The notes beneath the pieces were generated by a model. The model ran no database searches. It was not told where the DNA came from and saw nothing but the letters and a program-made list of their open reading frames with translations. Source: Tomocerus qinae (taxonomy: Eukaryota > Arthropoda > Collembola > Entomobryomorpha > Tomoceridae). Taken from it: a stretch of DNA of 64,000 nt. The translations under genes and the position numbers were made by a program. The DNA lies in the NCBI GenBank assembly GCA_020055645.1, contig CM034548.1, forward strand, positions 11,966,001 through 12,030,000, read 5' to 3'. This document shows positions 34,750 to 46,801 of the stretch, in pieces (the first letter of the stretch is position 1; each line of letters starts with the position of its first letter).

Positions 34750-35687
34750 AGAGTTGCACGGGCACTAGATGCCCGTGCGGGCAGCTGCCCGGCCCGTGCC
34801 CGTACGGGTATGGGCGGGCACGGGCACCTATTTAAGATATTTTACGGGCACGGGCGGGCACGGGCACCTATGTCAAGATGTTTTACGGGCACGGGCGGGC
34901 ATAACCCATCCATGATGCCCGCGGGCGCCCGCAAGTGCCCGTAATATATACTTAAATAGAATAGACATGCATAATATATAAAATATATATCATATATATG
35001 GATAATATATGAAATATATATCGCATATATGGATAGTATATAAAATTATATTATATATATGGCTGGTATATAAAATATATATCATATATACGAATGGTAT
35101 ATAAAATATATATTACATATATGGATGGTATATAAATATATATTACATATATGGATGGTATATAAATATATATTACATATATGGATGGGATATAAATATA
35201 TATATATCACATATATGGATGTCATATGGAATATATATCATATATATGCTTATTATAAAAAATATATACCACATATATGCCTACTATATAGAATATATAC
35301 CACATATATGCTTAGTATATAAAATATATGCCACATATATGCATAACATATAGAATATATACCATATTTATGCTTAGTATATAAAATATATGCCACATAT
35401 ATGCATAATATATAGAATATATACCATATATATGCTTAGTATATATAATATATACCACATATATGCCCATTATATAAAATATATACCACATATATTCATA
35501 TACTATAGCATATATATAGTATACAACTATGCATACTATACTATATTTGTTATATACGGGTACTCACGGGCGCCCGCGGGCGGGCACGGGCAGAAATTTC
35601 ATAATCTTTACGGGTACGGGCGGGTACAAGCTTACTTGCTACAGGCACGGGCAGCCACGGGCAGCAAAATGCTGCCCGTGCAACTCT
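34750..35687. repeat. Terminal-inverted-repeat element with GC-rich ends and AT-rich tandem core
   Basis: The element starts with AGAGTTGCACGGGCA (34750-34764) and ends with its exact reverse complement (35673-35687). About 180 bases inside the left end and 130 inside the right end are packed with CGGGCACGGGC / GCCCGTGCCCG units. Between about 34950 and 35540 is an AT-rich tandem array with a unit of roughly 30-32 bases, built on ATATATGGATGGTATATAAA and variants with ATGCTTAGTATATAAAATA. No transposase is encoded. Short AGAGTTG-type termini plus crowded subterminal motifs resemble non-autonomous hAT elements (family knowledge), but I could not find a matching 8-bp flanking duplication, so the class stays open. 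Confidence 0.8.
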
Positions 35688-36002
35688 CTATTCATAGTTG
35701 ATTGCTGTAGCATTTTTTGTTTTTGAATTGTAAAAGGTTATACTGCTTGCGGTATTTAACACTTTTGGTGGTGTAAAATTTATCTTGCTATCAAGTAACA
35801 ACCTATTGCAAGTTCCAAGAAAGCTTCATGAGAAGCAGATAAATACCTAAAAAAGCAAAGCGTTTGTTCTCAAGTTTGTCGGTATAATCTAGAAGAAATT
35901 CATCAGCAGTGATAGTCGTGGATCCTTCTTGGCAAGGGAAAAGGTGACAGTGTCATATACCCAGATAGCACATCCCGAAAATCCGGAAAAGTCAATTGTA
36001 AA
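35688..36002. other. Upstream region of the zinc-finger gene
   Basis: This is a short AT-rich interval between the repeat element and the ATG at 36003. It presumably holds the 5' UTR and promoter. No specific element was identified. Confidence 0.4.
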
Positions 36003-37592
36003 ATGGAAAAAGATCAATTGCTCAACGTCAACGTTGAACACATTATAGACAACTCCGAGATAGCATATCACTCTGCCGAGTTTATTCTAAAAGAAGGACT
36101 GGAGTAAGTATGACATTCTGATCCATATACTAATAATAAACAGTAAAATAATTTATTTGATGGATTCACTTTGCATGAAATATTTTGTGTTACCATTTTA
36201 ATAGAAAGAGACGTTTGAGGAAAAGACCGTACGTGTGTCCAGTACCTGGTTGTAAAAAGGCTTACAAACAACGGAATGGAATATTATATCATGCTCATAA
36301 CGGACATCGCAGAAGACAGCGGTAAAACAATTTTTATCACATGCGGAAACAAGTAATTGATCTAAAGAAATTGCTAAGTGAATTAACGTATATTTAATAT
36401 AGATTGGAGTGTTGTGGTAAAAAAGCTTATAGTACCCAGAAAAGACTATTGTCTAGTAATAGAGAAACCTCTCGTCACCTGAAAGCCACTTCCAAACCAG
36501 AACAAATGGAATTAGAAAATGAAGAGACTGTTTCTACGAGTGTAAAAACCGTCGATTCTACACTGTTAAATGAGAAGGACTTATATCAGAATGGAACGAA
36601 TGGAAAGAAAGACTGTGAAGAGGGACTAGACTCGTTCATAGAGAAATCAGAATGGGCTAAGGATGTTGACAAGATTTCTGCGGATGAAGATTTAAGTATG
36701 CTTAATCTATTTCAGAATAGTAATTAGTATACTTAGTCCCTCACGTTGCTGGTGAGTCTTAAACCACTAACTACTAACATTTTTGTATGTACTTCAAAGG
36801 TATGGAAATTCTGGATTCATTGGAAAACAAACAGACTGACCTTGGAGAGATGGAAAACTCTGAATTCATTGGACATGATAGTCCTATGTCGCCATTCTCC
36901 CCAAGAGGTTGAACATTTTTATTACATTTAGTATTTTTGTAATTGATATTTTATTGTTGTACTTGCTACTGATTTTGTCTGCGTTAGCAATTATTGTGCA
37001 TGCGCATATTAATATTTGGTTGTTTTAGACTCCAGTGGAATATCTGTAATTGAGTTATCTAGTGATACCAGTAATTCATCAGTGGAACTAGTTACTGAAT
37101 GTTTGGAAGACAAAAAATCGACATCAACAAGTAGTACTGAAACATTGGTGGATTACTCTACCAAGACTTTTGAACGTTGCTCTAACAAAAGTTCTTCAGC
37201 TAGTCCCAAGGAATTTGATTCCGAGGTCGCCATTGTGTGCGGTTTGTGCTACGAGCTTCTCACGACTACCAATGAGTATGAGCATCATATGAAAGTAATC
37301 CACCCAGCAGGTAAATTGAAAATAAAAAATCCATTAAAAACAATTAACATTATTATATCAACAGACACCTGTCTCATGCAAATGACTTTTAGAAAGCTCC
37401 TTATAAATGTTGACAGTATTTAAATCAGCTTCATGCATTTGTTTCGCTCACCAATTAATGTTGCGGTCTCATACTTACGATTACATATAATTAATGTATC
37501 ATGTTATAACTTCATTTATTCATTTTACAGGGGAAAACAAAATGAAAGAATTTGAGCGGTGGATTAACGAAATAATGGACCCCTATTCATAA
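36003..37592 (+). CDS. C2H2 zinc-finger protein, JAZF1/SFP1-like
   Basis: This is a probable nuclear transcription regulator. Exons 36003-36103, 36205-36321, 36403-36695, 36800-36907, 37029-37310 and 37531-37592 join to 320 aa. The finger at residues 45-68 has the spacing C-x4-C-x12-H-x4-H (Cys45, Cys50, His63, His68) and the sequence RPYVCPVPGCKKAYKQRNGI, followed by YHAHNGHRRR. This NGI-x-YH-x3-GH pattern is typical of JAZF1 and yeast Sfp1. A second element starts ECCGKKAY at residues 75-82 but has only one later His (98), so it looks degenerate. A third finger, Cys277/Cys280/His293/His298, lies near the C-terminus. The middle is acidic and Ser-rich, with VIELSSDTS (about residue 212), a SUMO-interaction-like motif. 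It is probably JAZF1-related, but overall identity outside finger 1 is low, so I give no symbol. Confidence 0.85.
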
Positions 37593-40500
37593 CTCTTCGG
37601 AATTATTTCGTCGCTCCTTGTCTAAATCTCAAGTTATGATAATGAAAACATTCATACTTTAAATGTTCTATAATTTATGCAAATTACCAATTTTTTTACC
37701 CTAATACGGTGTTTATTGCTTTGCCGTTTGTCAACTACTTATTTATCTTCTATTCCAGTTTGATCCAGGATGAAACTTTTGAATCTTTGATTAACTATTC
37801 CATTTTACGATTTTGCAAGACACACCTTCTCATTACCATTTACTGTTTTAGCAATTCTTGGTTTTGGTTCAATGGAAACACCTTAAAAATAAGTACTATT
37901 CTATATGTAGTCCTTTAGCTTATATTTAGTAATTTAGCATACTAATTGGCTAATGTATATTTAGCCTACAATATATTTAAGTTATATCGTGGTAGCTAGT
38001 AAATATCATTAAAAGTACATTAGTATATACTTGTGGGGGAAATTAAATAAGAAATACATTAATACTGTCCATTTGACCTCCAAATGACAAAGCTAAGCAA
38101 CATCTACAAACTGGTTCTTCTACAAAATAAGTAAATCTTTTATTTCCTTCATTATAATTTTAGAAAGTTCGAATTGTGAGTATTGTGAGTACGAGGGCTG
38201 CTATTCAGTATTTACCAAGGCAAGTATGCTATTATTTATAATTTATTGCATTTTAATAAAAATACTAACTTGCTCTATCTATCTATTTAAAACGTCCTAA
38301 ATACACAAATCAGGTTTGAATAAAAGTGTGTTGATAAATGTTCATTTTAATAACACAAAACTAACTTAACCAACCCTTGTGGTAAAAATTTATCATTGTA
38401 TGCTTTTGGATATGATTCTCAATTTCTTGTTTAATTTCCATCATTATGTAAAATCCTGTCCTGTCCTTCTGTCTGTATAAGAGTTAGATAAGATGTATAA
38501 GTGCTATTATTTGTTTATACAGCAGTAGATACTTATAGCTTGTGCTATTTTAGTTTATTCTGCTTTTATAATTTATGATTATGAAAAGCCACATTTATTT
38601 TTGAATAGGAATGGGAATTAATCTGATCTCTACAATTTTATTTTTAGAATAAATTTTGTATGGCCTGGTCATTGTAAAAAATGGAGTATTTTATTTAGAC
38701 ATTTTTGTGTGACGAATGAATGGGTGACAAAGAGTGACCTTTAATATGCAATATCACTTTATAGATAGATGTCTGTGTATCTCATTCATAATTTGAAGTA
38801 TTTCCTATTTGAAAGAATCTGAATGAGATAGACGGATGGTAATCAAATTAGCATGCATAACATAATTCGTAGATATAGATTTAAGAATAGAGATTTCGGA
38901 GTAAGGTCTCTGTTAGCACAACATGAACCACAAAGTAGGACAACATGGATCAGATTATAATAATAATATTGTTATTGTAATCAACAGGGACCATTCATTC
39001 CGAGCAAATCCCTAGAGTTTAGTTATATTTACTCCTTCCAATGCCATCCAGGCAGTTGTTGTAGAGCATTTCGGCTAATGTATTTTTATTGTAGTCTGTT
39101 GAATAATGTATAAGGATATGTCTACATATTTGTGCACAGTGTACATGCATAATGTTTGAGGAATTTGGTCGGAATGCATGTTGCTGCAATGTGACAGGTA
39201 GAATGGTGGACTAGTAGGATGATTTTGCTACAGGCACTAAACGGGAGGTTGTTGGGAAGGTGAGGTAACTACTTTAGTAGGTATTTCTAAGGTAAATCAC
39301 CTGGTCTTAAGAGTCCATCCTCTCCATGCAATCTTATGTCTAGTTTATTTAACCTACCTGTTGAATTCTCAAGTTTTCCCTTAGCAAAGACATAGAAATA
39401 TATATCGTCCATACACTCTTATCTACATGTACAAAAGGTAGTAATTAGCTAAATGGCAGGGAAGAATGGACGGTCTTGTTCTTCTGAGCTGGCCTCTCAA
39501 CTTCCTTTAAGACGTTTTCAGTGCACACCTGTAGTAAAACCTTGTGTGTGTACCTAGCCATGTTTTAAAATTAAACTTCATCAATCTTGGTTTTTAAAGT
39601 GTGGTTCATGATTACGCAGACACTACAGGGTACAAAAAGTATAATTGCATGTAATACCGTTTACTGCTATTTACACAGAGTGATACAAGGATGCACGTAC
39701 ACACAGGTACTCAAGTCAGTATCATATCTTGCTAAATAATAACAGTACCTACAGTAGATGTAACAATAATTGATATCATAATAATCTTAAACATTATAAC
39801 ATAGATAGTCCCTGTTGTGTAGTATGTACGATCTGGTCCACTTCTCTCCATTTAACAGTACGTGTATACTAAGGTCGTCAATCCTAATCCTAAGATAGGC
39901 TTCAGATACTTCAGAGGCTACTCTAGTTTTTACCTAAATCACATCTCACCTTTATTCTATAATTATCCTATTTTTCTATTATGCATTCAGGGGTAATTTA
40001 TTTAGGTGCTACTTTACCGTATTCATTACACATCACATAAACCAACAAATAACTATATTACTACAAGTGACTCTTCCACTCAACTCAGTGTCTTATCGTT
40101 TTGTGTTTAGTGATGGACCCTACAATAACATAATAATATCACACATAATTATATGAATACCAATCATCGTTTATACCATTACCTTACACCTCTACAGAGA
40201 TACATCTTTCAAGGATAAGCCACTTAATTGACATATCAATGCAAATCAAATGACAATTCGTCTATAAATTTATTTATTTGTAACTTTGGTGTTCTTTTAT
40301 GACATATTATGACATTTAGTGCATATAGAAGCAATTAAGTGGAGCACAAATATGAATTGTTTAAACAGCAGTGGCATGTGTTTTCTGTAAAACGTAAATC
40401 CGTGTCCGTGTCTGTACAAATACACGGAAATAATATTATGGAGCCATAGTCAACAAACTGAAACATTAAACTGGGTTGAAACCTATTTGACAACGATTAT

Positions 40501-41153
40501 TACCAAGATTTTAATTTGCAAGATATCAATTTCTCAGAGTCTGTATAAGGTCTACAAATTGATCTGATTGTGAATAACGCACTGTGTTCCAGAAAAAGAT
40601 ATTATCTCGAAAATATTTTTGTAGAGATTTCTTCGAAAATTAATAATTGTTTAGTTTTGCTAATTGAAGATTACAATTTGTAATGATATTGGCACTGTGA
40701 CTGATAAACAGGGAAAGGTAGCCGACAAAATATTTCAATGATGAAAATAAATGTGAATGGTTTAATTACCAGTTATTTTAAGCAAGGGATTTTTCTAAAA
40801 TGTTTGCATTACTGCTATGAGAGGAAATAAAATTAAATGCAAAGGTGTGGACTAGAATAATCGACCAACTTAGATTTAAATTTGTGTTACTCAAAACTCA
40901 AAAGTTATCTAAGTTCTAATTGTACATTATAGTCAGGGAAAATAGAGACGCTTGTGATGTTTTTGAGACAATCAAAGCATAGTGCATGCCTTTAGTGTAA
41001 TTAATAGTTTGTGTAACTATACGTCATAACTTTGTAATTAATAGCAAGTGCTAAGTTTGTGCCGATAGATATACTTAGCTATAGCTTGTCGTTTGCCACG
41101 CGGGTAGCTTATGTAAATTATTTCTACTAGAAATTAAACGCAAAAAAGTAACC
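37593..41153. other. Intergenic region between zinc-finger gene and SVOP
   Basis: About 3.5 kb of AT-rich sequence. The only frame of note (37709-37918) is short, hydrophobic and unsupported. The SVOP promoter should lie at its right end. I recognised no repeat boundary or RNA gene. Confidence 0.4.
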
Positions 41154-44100
41154 ATGGATAAAGTTAGTCAAAAATTAGTTCGTAACATGAAATCCAGGCG
41201 CTACGAAGTCATGGATGGAATTAACAACCCTGAAAGGGTGGAGACGCTTCAAATTGAGCGATTCAGCCCAGATAGCTATAACCACAATGAGCGAAGTCAG
41301 AGCAATGAAGAAATGTACAAATCTGGATCGCCAAATAAAATCAGAGAACCTGGGGCTGAAATTGAAATGACCGCAGCCGTATCTGGAGTCGTTCCTGATG
41401 GTGAGTCTCATTATATTCTAAGCTAAATAAATTCGAAGAGAAAATTATTAGTTGACGATCTGTTCCTGTCGTGTGTGAATTGACCATAAAAAAATATAAA
41501 AGATTATTTAAAACTAAATTCTAGATACTTTCACCGTGTCACAAGCAATCAATGCACTGGGGTTCGGAAAATTCCAAGTCATGCTTTCACTTTTTACCGG
41601 TTTGTGTTGGATGGCTGATAGCATGGAAATGATGATTCTCAGCATTCTTTCTCCTGCCCTCCATTGCGAATGGAAAATCGATAAATACAAACAGGCCTTT
41701 CTTACCACTGTAAGATTTTCATAAAACTTAAAATTTTCATTCATAAATTATAATAAACCATTAAAATTTTTGAAATAGTCCGTTTTCCTGGGAATGATGA
41801 TAAGTTCTCCATTTTGGGGCAACTTGAGTGACAAATATGGGCGACGCTTGGCTCTGTGGGTTTCTGTGGGCTTATTATACTTTTACGGGACAGTCAGCTC
41901 GTTTTCTCCGAGTTACTTTTGGCTCGTCTTTCTCCGTTGCTTTGTTGGGTTTGCCATAGGATGTGTGCCTCAATCGTAAGATTTTATTTAATAGCCGCAT
42001 GCAAAATAAATTACAAATTTATGAGTAAATTAATAAGTGACATATGCATTTAAAATATTTCAGAGTGACATTATATGCCGAATTTTTGCCTACAAAACAA
42101 CGCGCTCGCTGTGTCATATTATTGGACGTAAGATTTGAAATAAAATAATTTTGATTTATAAATTAATTAAATTCAATTACTTTATTAATATTGTGGTTTA
42201 GTGTTTCTGGGCATTGGGTGCCTGTCTGGAAGTTCTTCTGGCCCTGATTGTGATGCCTACCCTGGGTTGGAGATGGCTACTGGGATTCTCTGCCTTGCCC
42301 ATTTTAATATTCTGCATCATGTGTTATGTAAGGCAGCTAAAATACTAATTCATAACGGAATTTCAGAAAAATGAATTGAAACATTTAATTGAATTTTAGT
42401 GGCTTCCGGAAAGTGTAAGATTCTTGGCTGCAAGTGGCGACACTGAAAAGGCAATGGCAACACTTAAGCGCATTGCAAATGACAATGGACGTTCCATGTT
42501 ATTGGGACGGTTAATTGTTGATGATATGCATCCAATGGAGCGAGGACGTCTCAAAGACTTGTTGATGCCAGAAATGAGAAAAACTACATTGCTGCTGTGG
42601 TTCATATGGTACTTTATACAACTTTTATGTTTGTATTAATTACGAATCTTAATCTCAATTGAAGTGATTGCTTTTTGGTTTGATAGGATGACTTGTGCCT
42701 TTTGTTACTACGGAGTAGTACTGATGTCTACAGAGATACTCGAAAAGTTTGGTTCTCAAGCGGACTGCTTAAATGATACTGCATTAGCCAATTTTTCATC
42801 AACGACTACTTCACCATTATTTTTGCAAAATGTAACGATATCTCCTCTTCCAGAATGTTCTACATGCCGACCATTACAAACAACGGATTACGTTGACCTT
42901 TTATGGACCACATTAGCTGAATTTCCAGGTACAAATACAGAGATATATTTTTAATGGATTCTTTATTAACGAACACGAGATTTCAATTATGATAGTTCAT
43001 TAAAGTCACAAAGACCGACATGAAAATGGAGATTAAGTATCAAGACATTGGTACATTAGAGACTGAAATACAAAAGAATAAAAGCTTTGTTTGTGACTTT
43101 CTTAGCGAAATCTCATGTTATTAGGAAAATCAAAGGTATACATTTTAGATTATTTGCAGATTGCACTAATGTACACAAAAGAGAAAATTATGGAATTCTT
43201 TAAGATTAAAGAAAAATACTATTGAATCGAGGCTTTGTGTAGGCTGTCATGTATAATATATAAGCAAAAGGATAAAAATAATGTATTTGCCCTATTATTT
43301 TCAGGGATATTAATTACAATCTTCGTTCTTGATAAAATTGGAAGAAAGAAGACAATGGCTGCCCAGTTTATTCTCTTTGCAATTACCATTTTTGCGTTCT
43401 GCTTTCCAATTGAAGAGTAAGACAAATTATACTAAAATATAGAATCTGATAAATTTCACTGTTTTTGAAAAATTCCTTGGGGGTTTGTTGATTTTTGGAT
43501 TTTGACTTTCAAAAATGAACTTTAAATTTCCAGTAACTGTATAGTAACCTACAAATTCCCACTGGCCTAATTAATTTTCCGTGTAAAATAACTATTGATA
43601 ATTTTTTTCTAGTCGAGTGCTGATTACTGTGATACTCTTCTTGGCAAGAGGAATTGTTTCTGGGGTTTTCCAAGCAGCATACGTGTACACACCAGAGGTA
43701 GCTACAATTTATTCATTTATGTTATTTTATAATCCAAAAATTTCAGATTTCTGTTACCTATTCCATTTGTATTTGTGTAATTTTAACGTTAGATCATTTA
43801 CACCGGGTTCAAGCAACTTAAAATTTTGATACGTACACATATATCCTATATAGTAAATATAGTATTAGCATTGGTATAAACTATACTGTGATTTGAAATT
43901 TTTCTTCACAAGCATTAATAAGACTGGAATTTTTAAAATTATATATTAAACAAAAGTGTCAATGTCTGCCAGGATATAAATATGCTTTTCGAAATTGACC
44001 TAGACGTTAAAAAATAACGGCGATTGGATTTATGAAATGTAGGTTTATCCCACTTCAATGAGAGCCATTGGAATCGGAACGTGTTCTAGCATGGCTCGAA

Positions 44101-44273
44101 TAGGTGCTATGGTCACTCCTTATATCGCCCAAGTTCTTTTGAAAACATCGACACCTCTCGCAGTTGGAGTTTATGGAACAGTTGCTATTTTGGCAGCATT
44201 TGTCTCCCTCCTGCTACCCATTGAAACCAAAGGAAAAGAAATGCCGGAAAGAATAACTAAGTCTCAATCCTAA
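41154..44273 (+). CDS. SVOP: Synaptic vesicle 2-related protein (MFS family)
   Basis: SVOP is a 12-TM Major Facilitator protein of synaptic and secretory vesicles, related to SV2; its substrate is not established. Exons 41154-41400, 41525-41709, 41779-41975, 42064-42127, 42202-42327, 42400-42608, 42687-42928, 43305-43416, 43613-43697 and 44043-44273 give 565 aa in frame. Family blocks: cytosolic N-terminus, then [20 protein letters not shown] and [17 protein letters not shown]; the MFS loop motif [53 protein letters not shown]; the loop [24 protein letters not shown]; and [31 protein letters not shown]. It ends [10 protein letters not shown] as in SVOP. The lumenal loop between TM7 and TM8 has three N-glycosylation sequons (NDT, NFS, NVT) and three Cys. 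AATAAA at 44509-44514 is a possible poly(A) signal. Confidence 0.96.
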
Positions 44274-45534
44274 CCATATAATTTAGTAATTTATAGTGCT
44301 TTTATGTTTATCTTAATTACGAGCATAATTGACGCCCTTTTCGGGTGTCGATCATATTTCAATAATTTTGTACTTACAAAACCAAATGATCAAAGCCGGT
44401 TTTTATTATTCCAGGTTTTCATTTTTGCCTGTATCTAATTTATTAGTACATATTACATGCATATACAATAATCTTATACGCAATCTTATACCTAAAGTCA
44501 CATTATAAAATAAAATCAGTCATAGCTTTAATGACAAGCATATTTTCGTCTACCTGTTCGTATTTTATTTTTTCATTTGTATAACATTTAAACGCAGTGG
44601 CGATTTTAAAATTTCATAGTGGGCCAATCTATAAACAATTTCATAAACTTATATGTGGTAGCCTGGGAGAGCTTGAAGACTGGGAGAGCTATAATGTCGC
44701 TCTCTCAGACTAGACTGGGAGGAATATCTCGGGACCGCTAGCTGTCCCGAATCATGAGGTTTCAATCTGGCTGGGGTATGTCTCAATCACCATGTAAAGG
44801 ATTGAATTGAACGATCCTATGATAACACAATGTGCAAGTAACACAAATACCGAAAATCTTTTGTTACACTTCAACATTTTTTATTTATATTACAATAATT
44901 AATTTCTATTATATTCATAATTAGCGGAAAATATACAGAAAATACATGAAAAATAGTTGCCTATAATAAAATGGCTTCAATTCATTTGAAAAAGTGGCGT
45001 TTATGATGATATGGTCCTAAACTTTTGCACCCTAAAGAAATACTTTCCATGTAGTTATTGTTAACAAGTCGTATACCGTTCGAAAGCTCGTTTCAAGGAC
45101 TATCAACTGACATAAAGAAGGCTTATTTCATTCGAAAGTTCGTCTCGAGGACAGTGAAATATAATATCAATGTTGTAAACACTGAACCCATATCAATAAA
45201 ATGATAGCGTAGCCCAAGTCATAAATGTTAAAACTGTTTTCTATATAGTGATGATTCCTCCTTCCCTCCCCTCACTAGAATTGATTGGTGATCTAGGAGA
45301 TTGACACATGGACACATTGGGCTGGTTGTACATTCTAAGATACTGCAAGCTGCAAGTGTAATAAATAATTATGCCGCTATATTATTTTGTCCAACTATGG
45401 CGGTGACCGTAGTAGAGATAATTTATAGTAATTATTTATATTGAGTCATAAAGGGGTAAACGTCAGAACAGTAAACATTTAGTTATTTACATGTTGATAT
45501 GCAAGATCAAGCCACTATATGATGAATACTTTGT
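44274..45534. other. Intergenic region after SVOP
   Basis: This is non-coding. A small near-palindrome (CGGGAC, 8 bases, GTCCCG) lies around 44733-44752. The motif CATTCGAAAG-x-TCGT-x-GAGGAC occurs in two diverged copies at about 45076-45156. No gene is evident. Confidence 0.4.
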
Positions 45535-46218
45535 ATTTACTCCCGTATTGCACTTGATCCCATATGGCATCTGCTCCCAGTGACACCTTACTACCTATCA
45601 TATCTGCTCCCTATTGCACCTGCTCCCTGTTACACTAGCTCCCAGTACGAAAAATAATGAGAAACGACATTTTTTTACATTTTTCTATTTAAATTTACAA
45701 TATTTTTTGTCATTTTGATGTCTTAGCGTATTTACTTTGAGAACTATTGTACTTTTATTAACGAAGCCTGACCATTTGGTCACTCTGCACGTTATTAATA
45801 ATTACAGCTACATATTATTATGAATTTATCAAGTAATTAATAGTTGTGATCAATCTCGTTTATACCATTTCCTTATCCTAGTTGTTTCCTTTACTAACAT
45901 TAACAATTCAGTTTACCTCAAGTACAAGTAAATAGTAGTGTGTAGACGACAGAAGTTTTCCATTACATTATTGGCAACTGGAATCCCATAGTCTCATCAC
46001 TCCAATGTCCAATCTACCCACATGTCATGTCGTATCTCAGGCAGGTTTGTATTTTCGATTTTCGTTCAGTCGTTTCTCCTTATTTTTCGTACTGGGAGCT
46101 AGTGTAACAGGGAGCAGGTCTAACCGGGAGCAGGTGCAGTAGGGAGCAGATATCATAGGGAGAAGGTGTCAATGAGAGCAGATGCAATAAGGGAGCAGGT
46201 ATGCAATACGGGAGCAAA
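45535..46218. repeat. Foldback element made of GCTCCC units
   Basis: The left arm (about 45535-45677) and right arm (about 46066-46218) are inverted copies. The innermost 48 bases (45621-45668 against 46069-46116) match with one visible mismatch, including TAGCTCCCAGTACGAAAAAT. Each arm contains a degenerate tandem of roughly 19-21 bases, GCTCCCTATTGCACCT and variants. The outer tips share ACTCCCGTATTGCA / GCTCCCGTATTGCA. About 390 bases of unrelated AT-rich DNA form the loop. No coding capacity is visible. It is probably a foldback or MITE-type element; I did not find a convincing target duplication. Confidence 0.75.
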
Positions 46219-46801
46219 TGGGTTGATAGTGTTGATACCTATGATATGTCATGTAAAGTTGTCAATACCAAACGGGGCGAAGAATCTATGGGCTTATGAC
46301 GTTTATTACAAGTGAAAATGGCAAGTAAATGATTTGAGAAATAGATGGAAAATATTTTTAAAGATAAAACGTATTAAAGATATCACTATCATCCTACTAT
46401 AATACAAAAATATTTCGGATTTAATAGCTATTAATTGTAGTTATGTTTGTCTTTAAAATAATAATATTACATAAAACAATGAACACTCAACTTGAGACTC
46501 TAGGTTAGCATTAGTGTCTTAGGAAATTAAACCAAATGTTGATACCTAAATGTTTTGTAATTCAAACGTGCTGGGGGCTAGTGAAATTTTAAAGTCTTTT
46601 TTTTTAGATATTTCGAGTCTCATGTGGGCGATGTTAATAAAAGTCACTCATGGATGCATTGATCAGCAATTTGTCTGCATACAGATTTACAGATTATTTG
46701 TATTGTATTGCATTTATTCAGGAAGAGTTACAGGCAACTTTACAGTTGGAAGAGAACCCAGAAATACAATTAGAAATTAAAAGGTGAAAGGCTCATTATA
46801 C

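Noticed and set aside
35125..35726. Tyr/Ile-rich frames (YKYIYITYM…)
   Set aside because: Products of translating the AT-rich tandem core of the repeat element.
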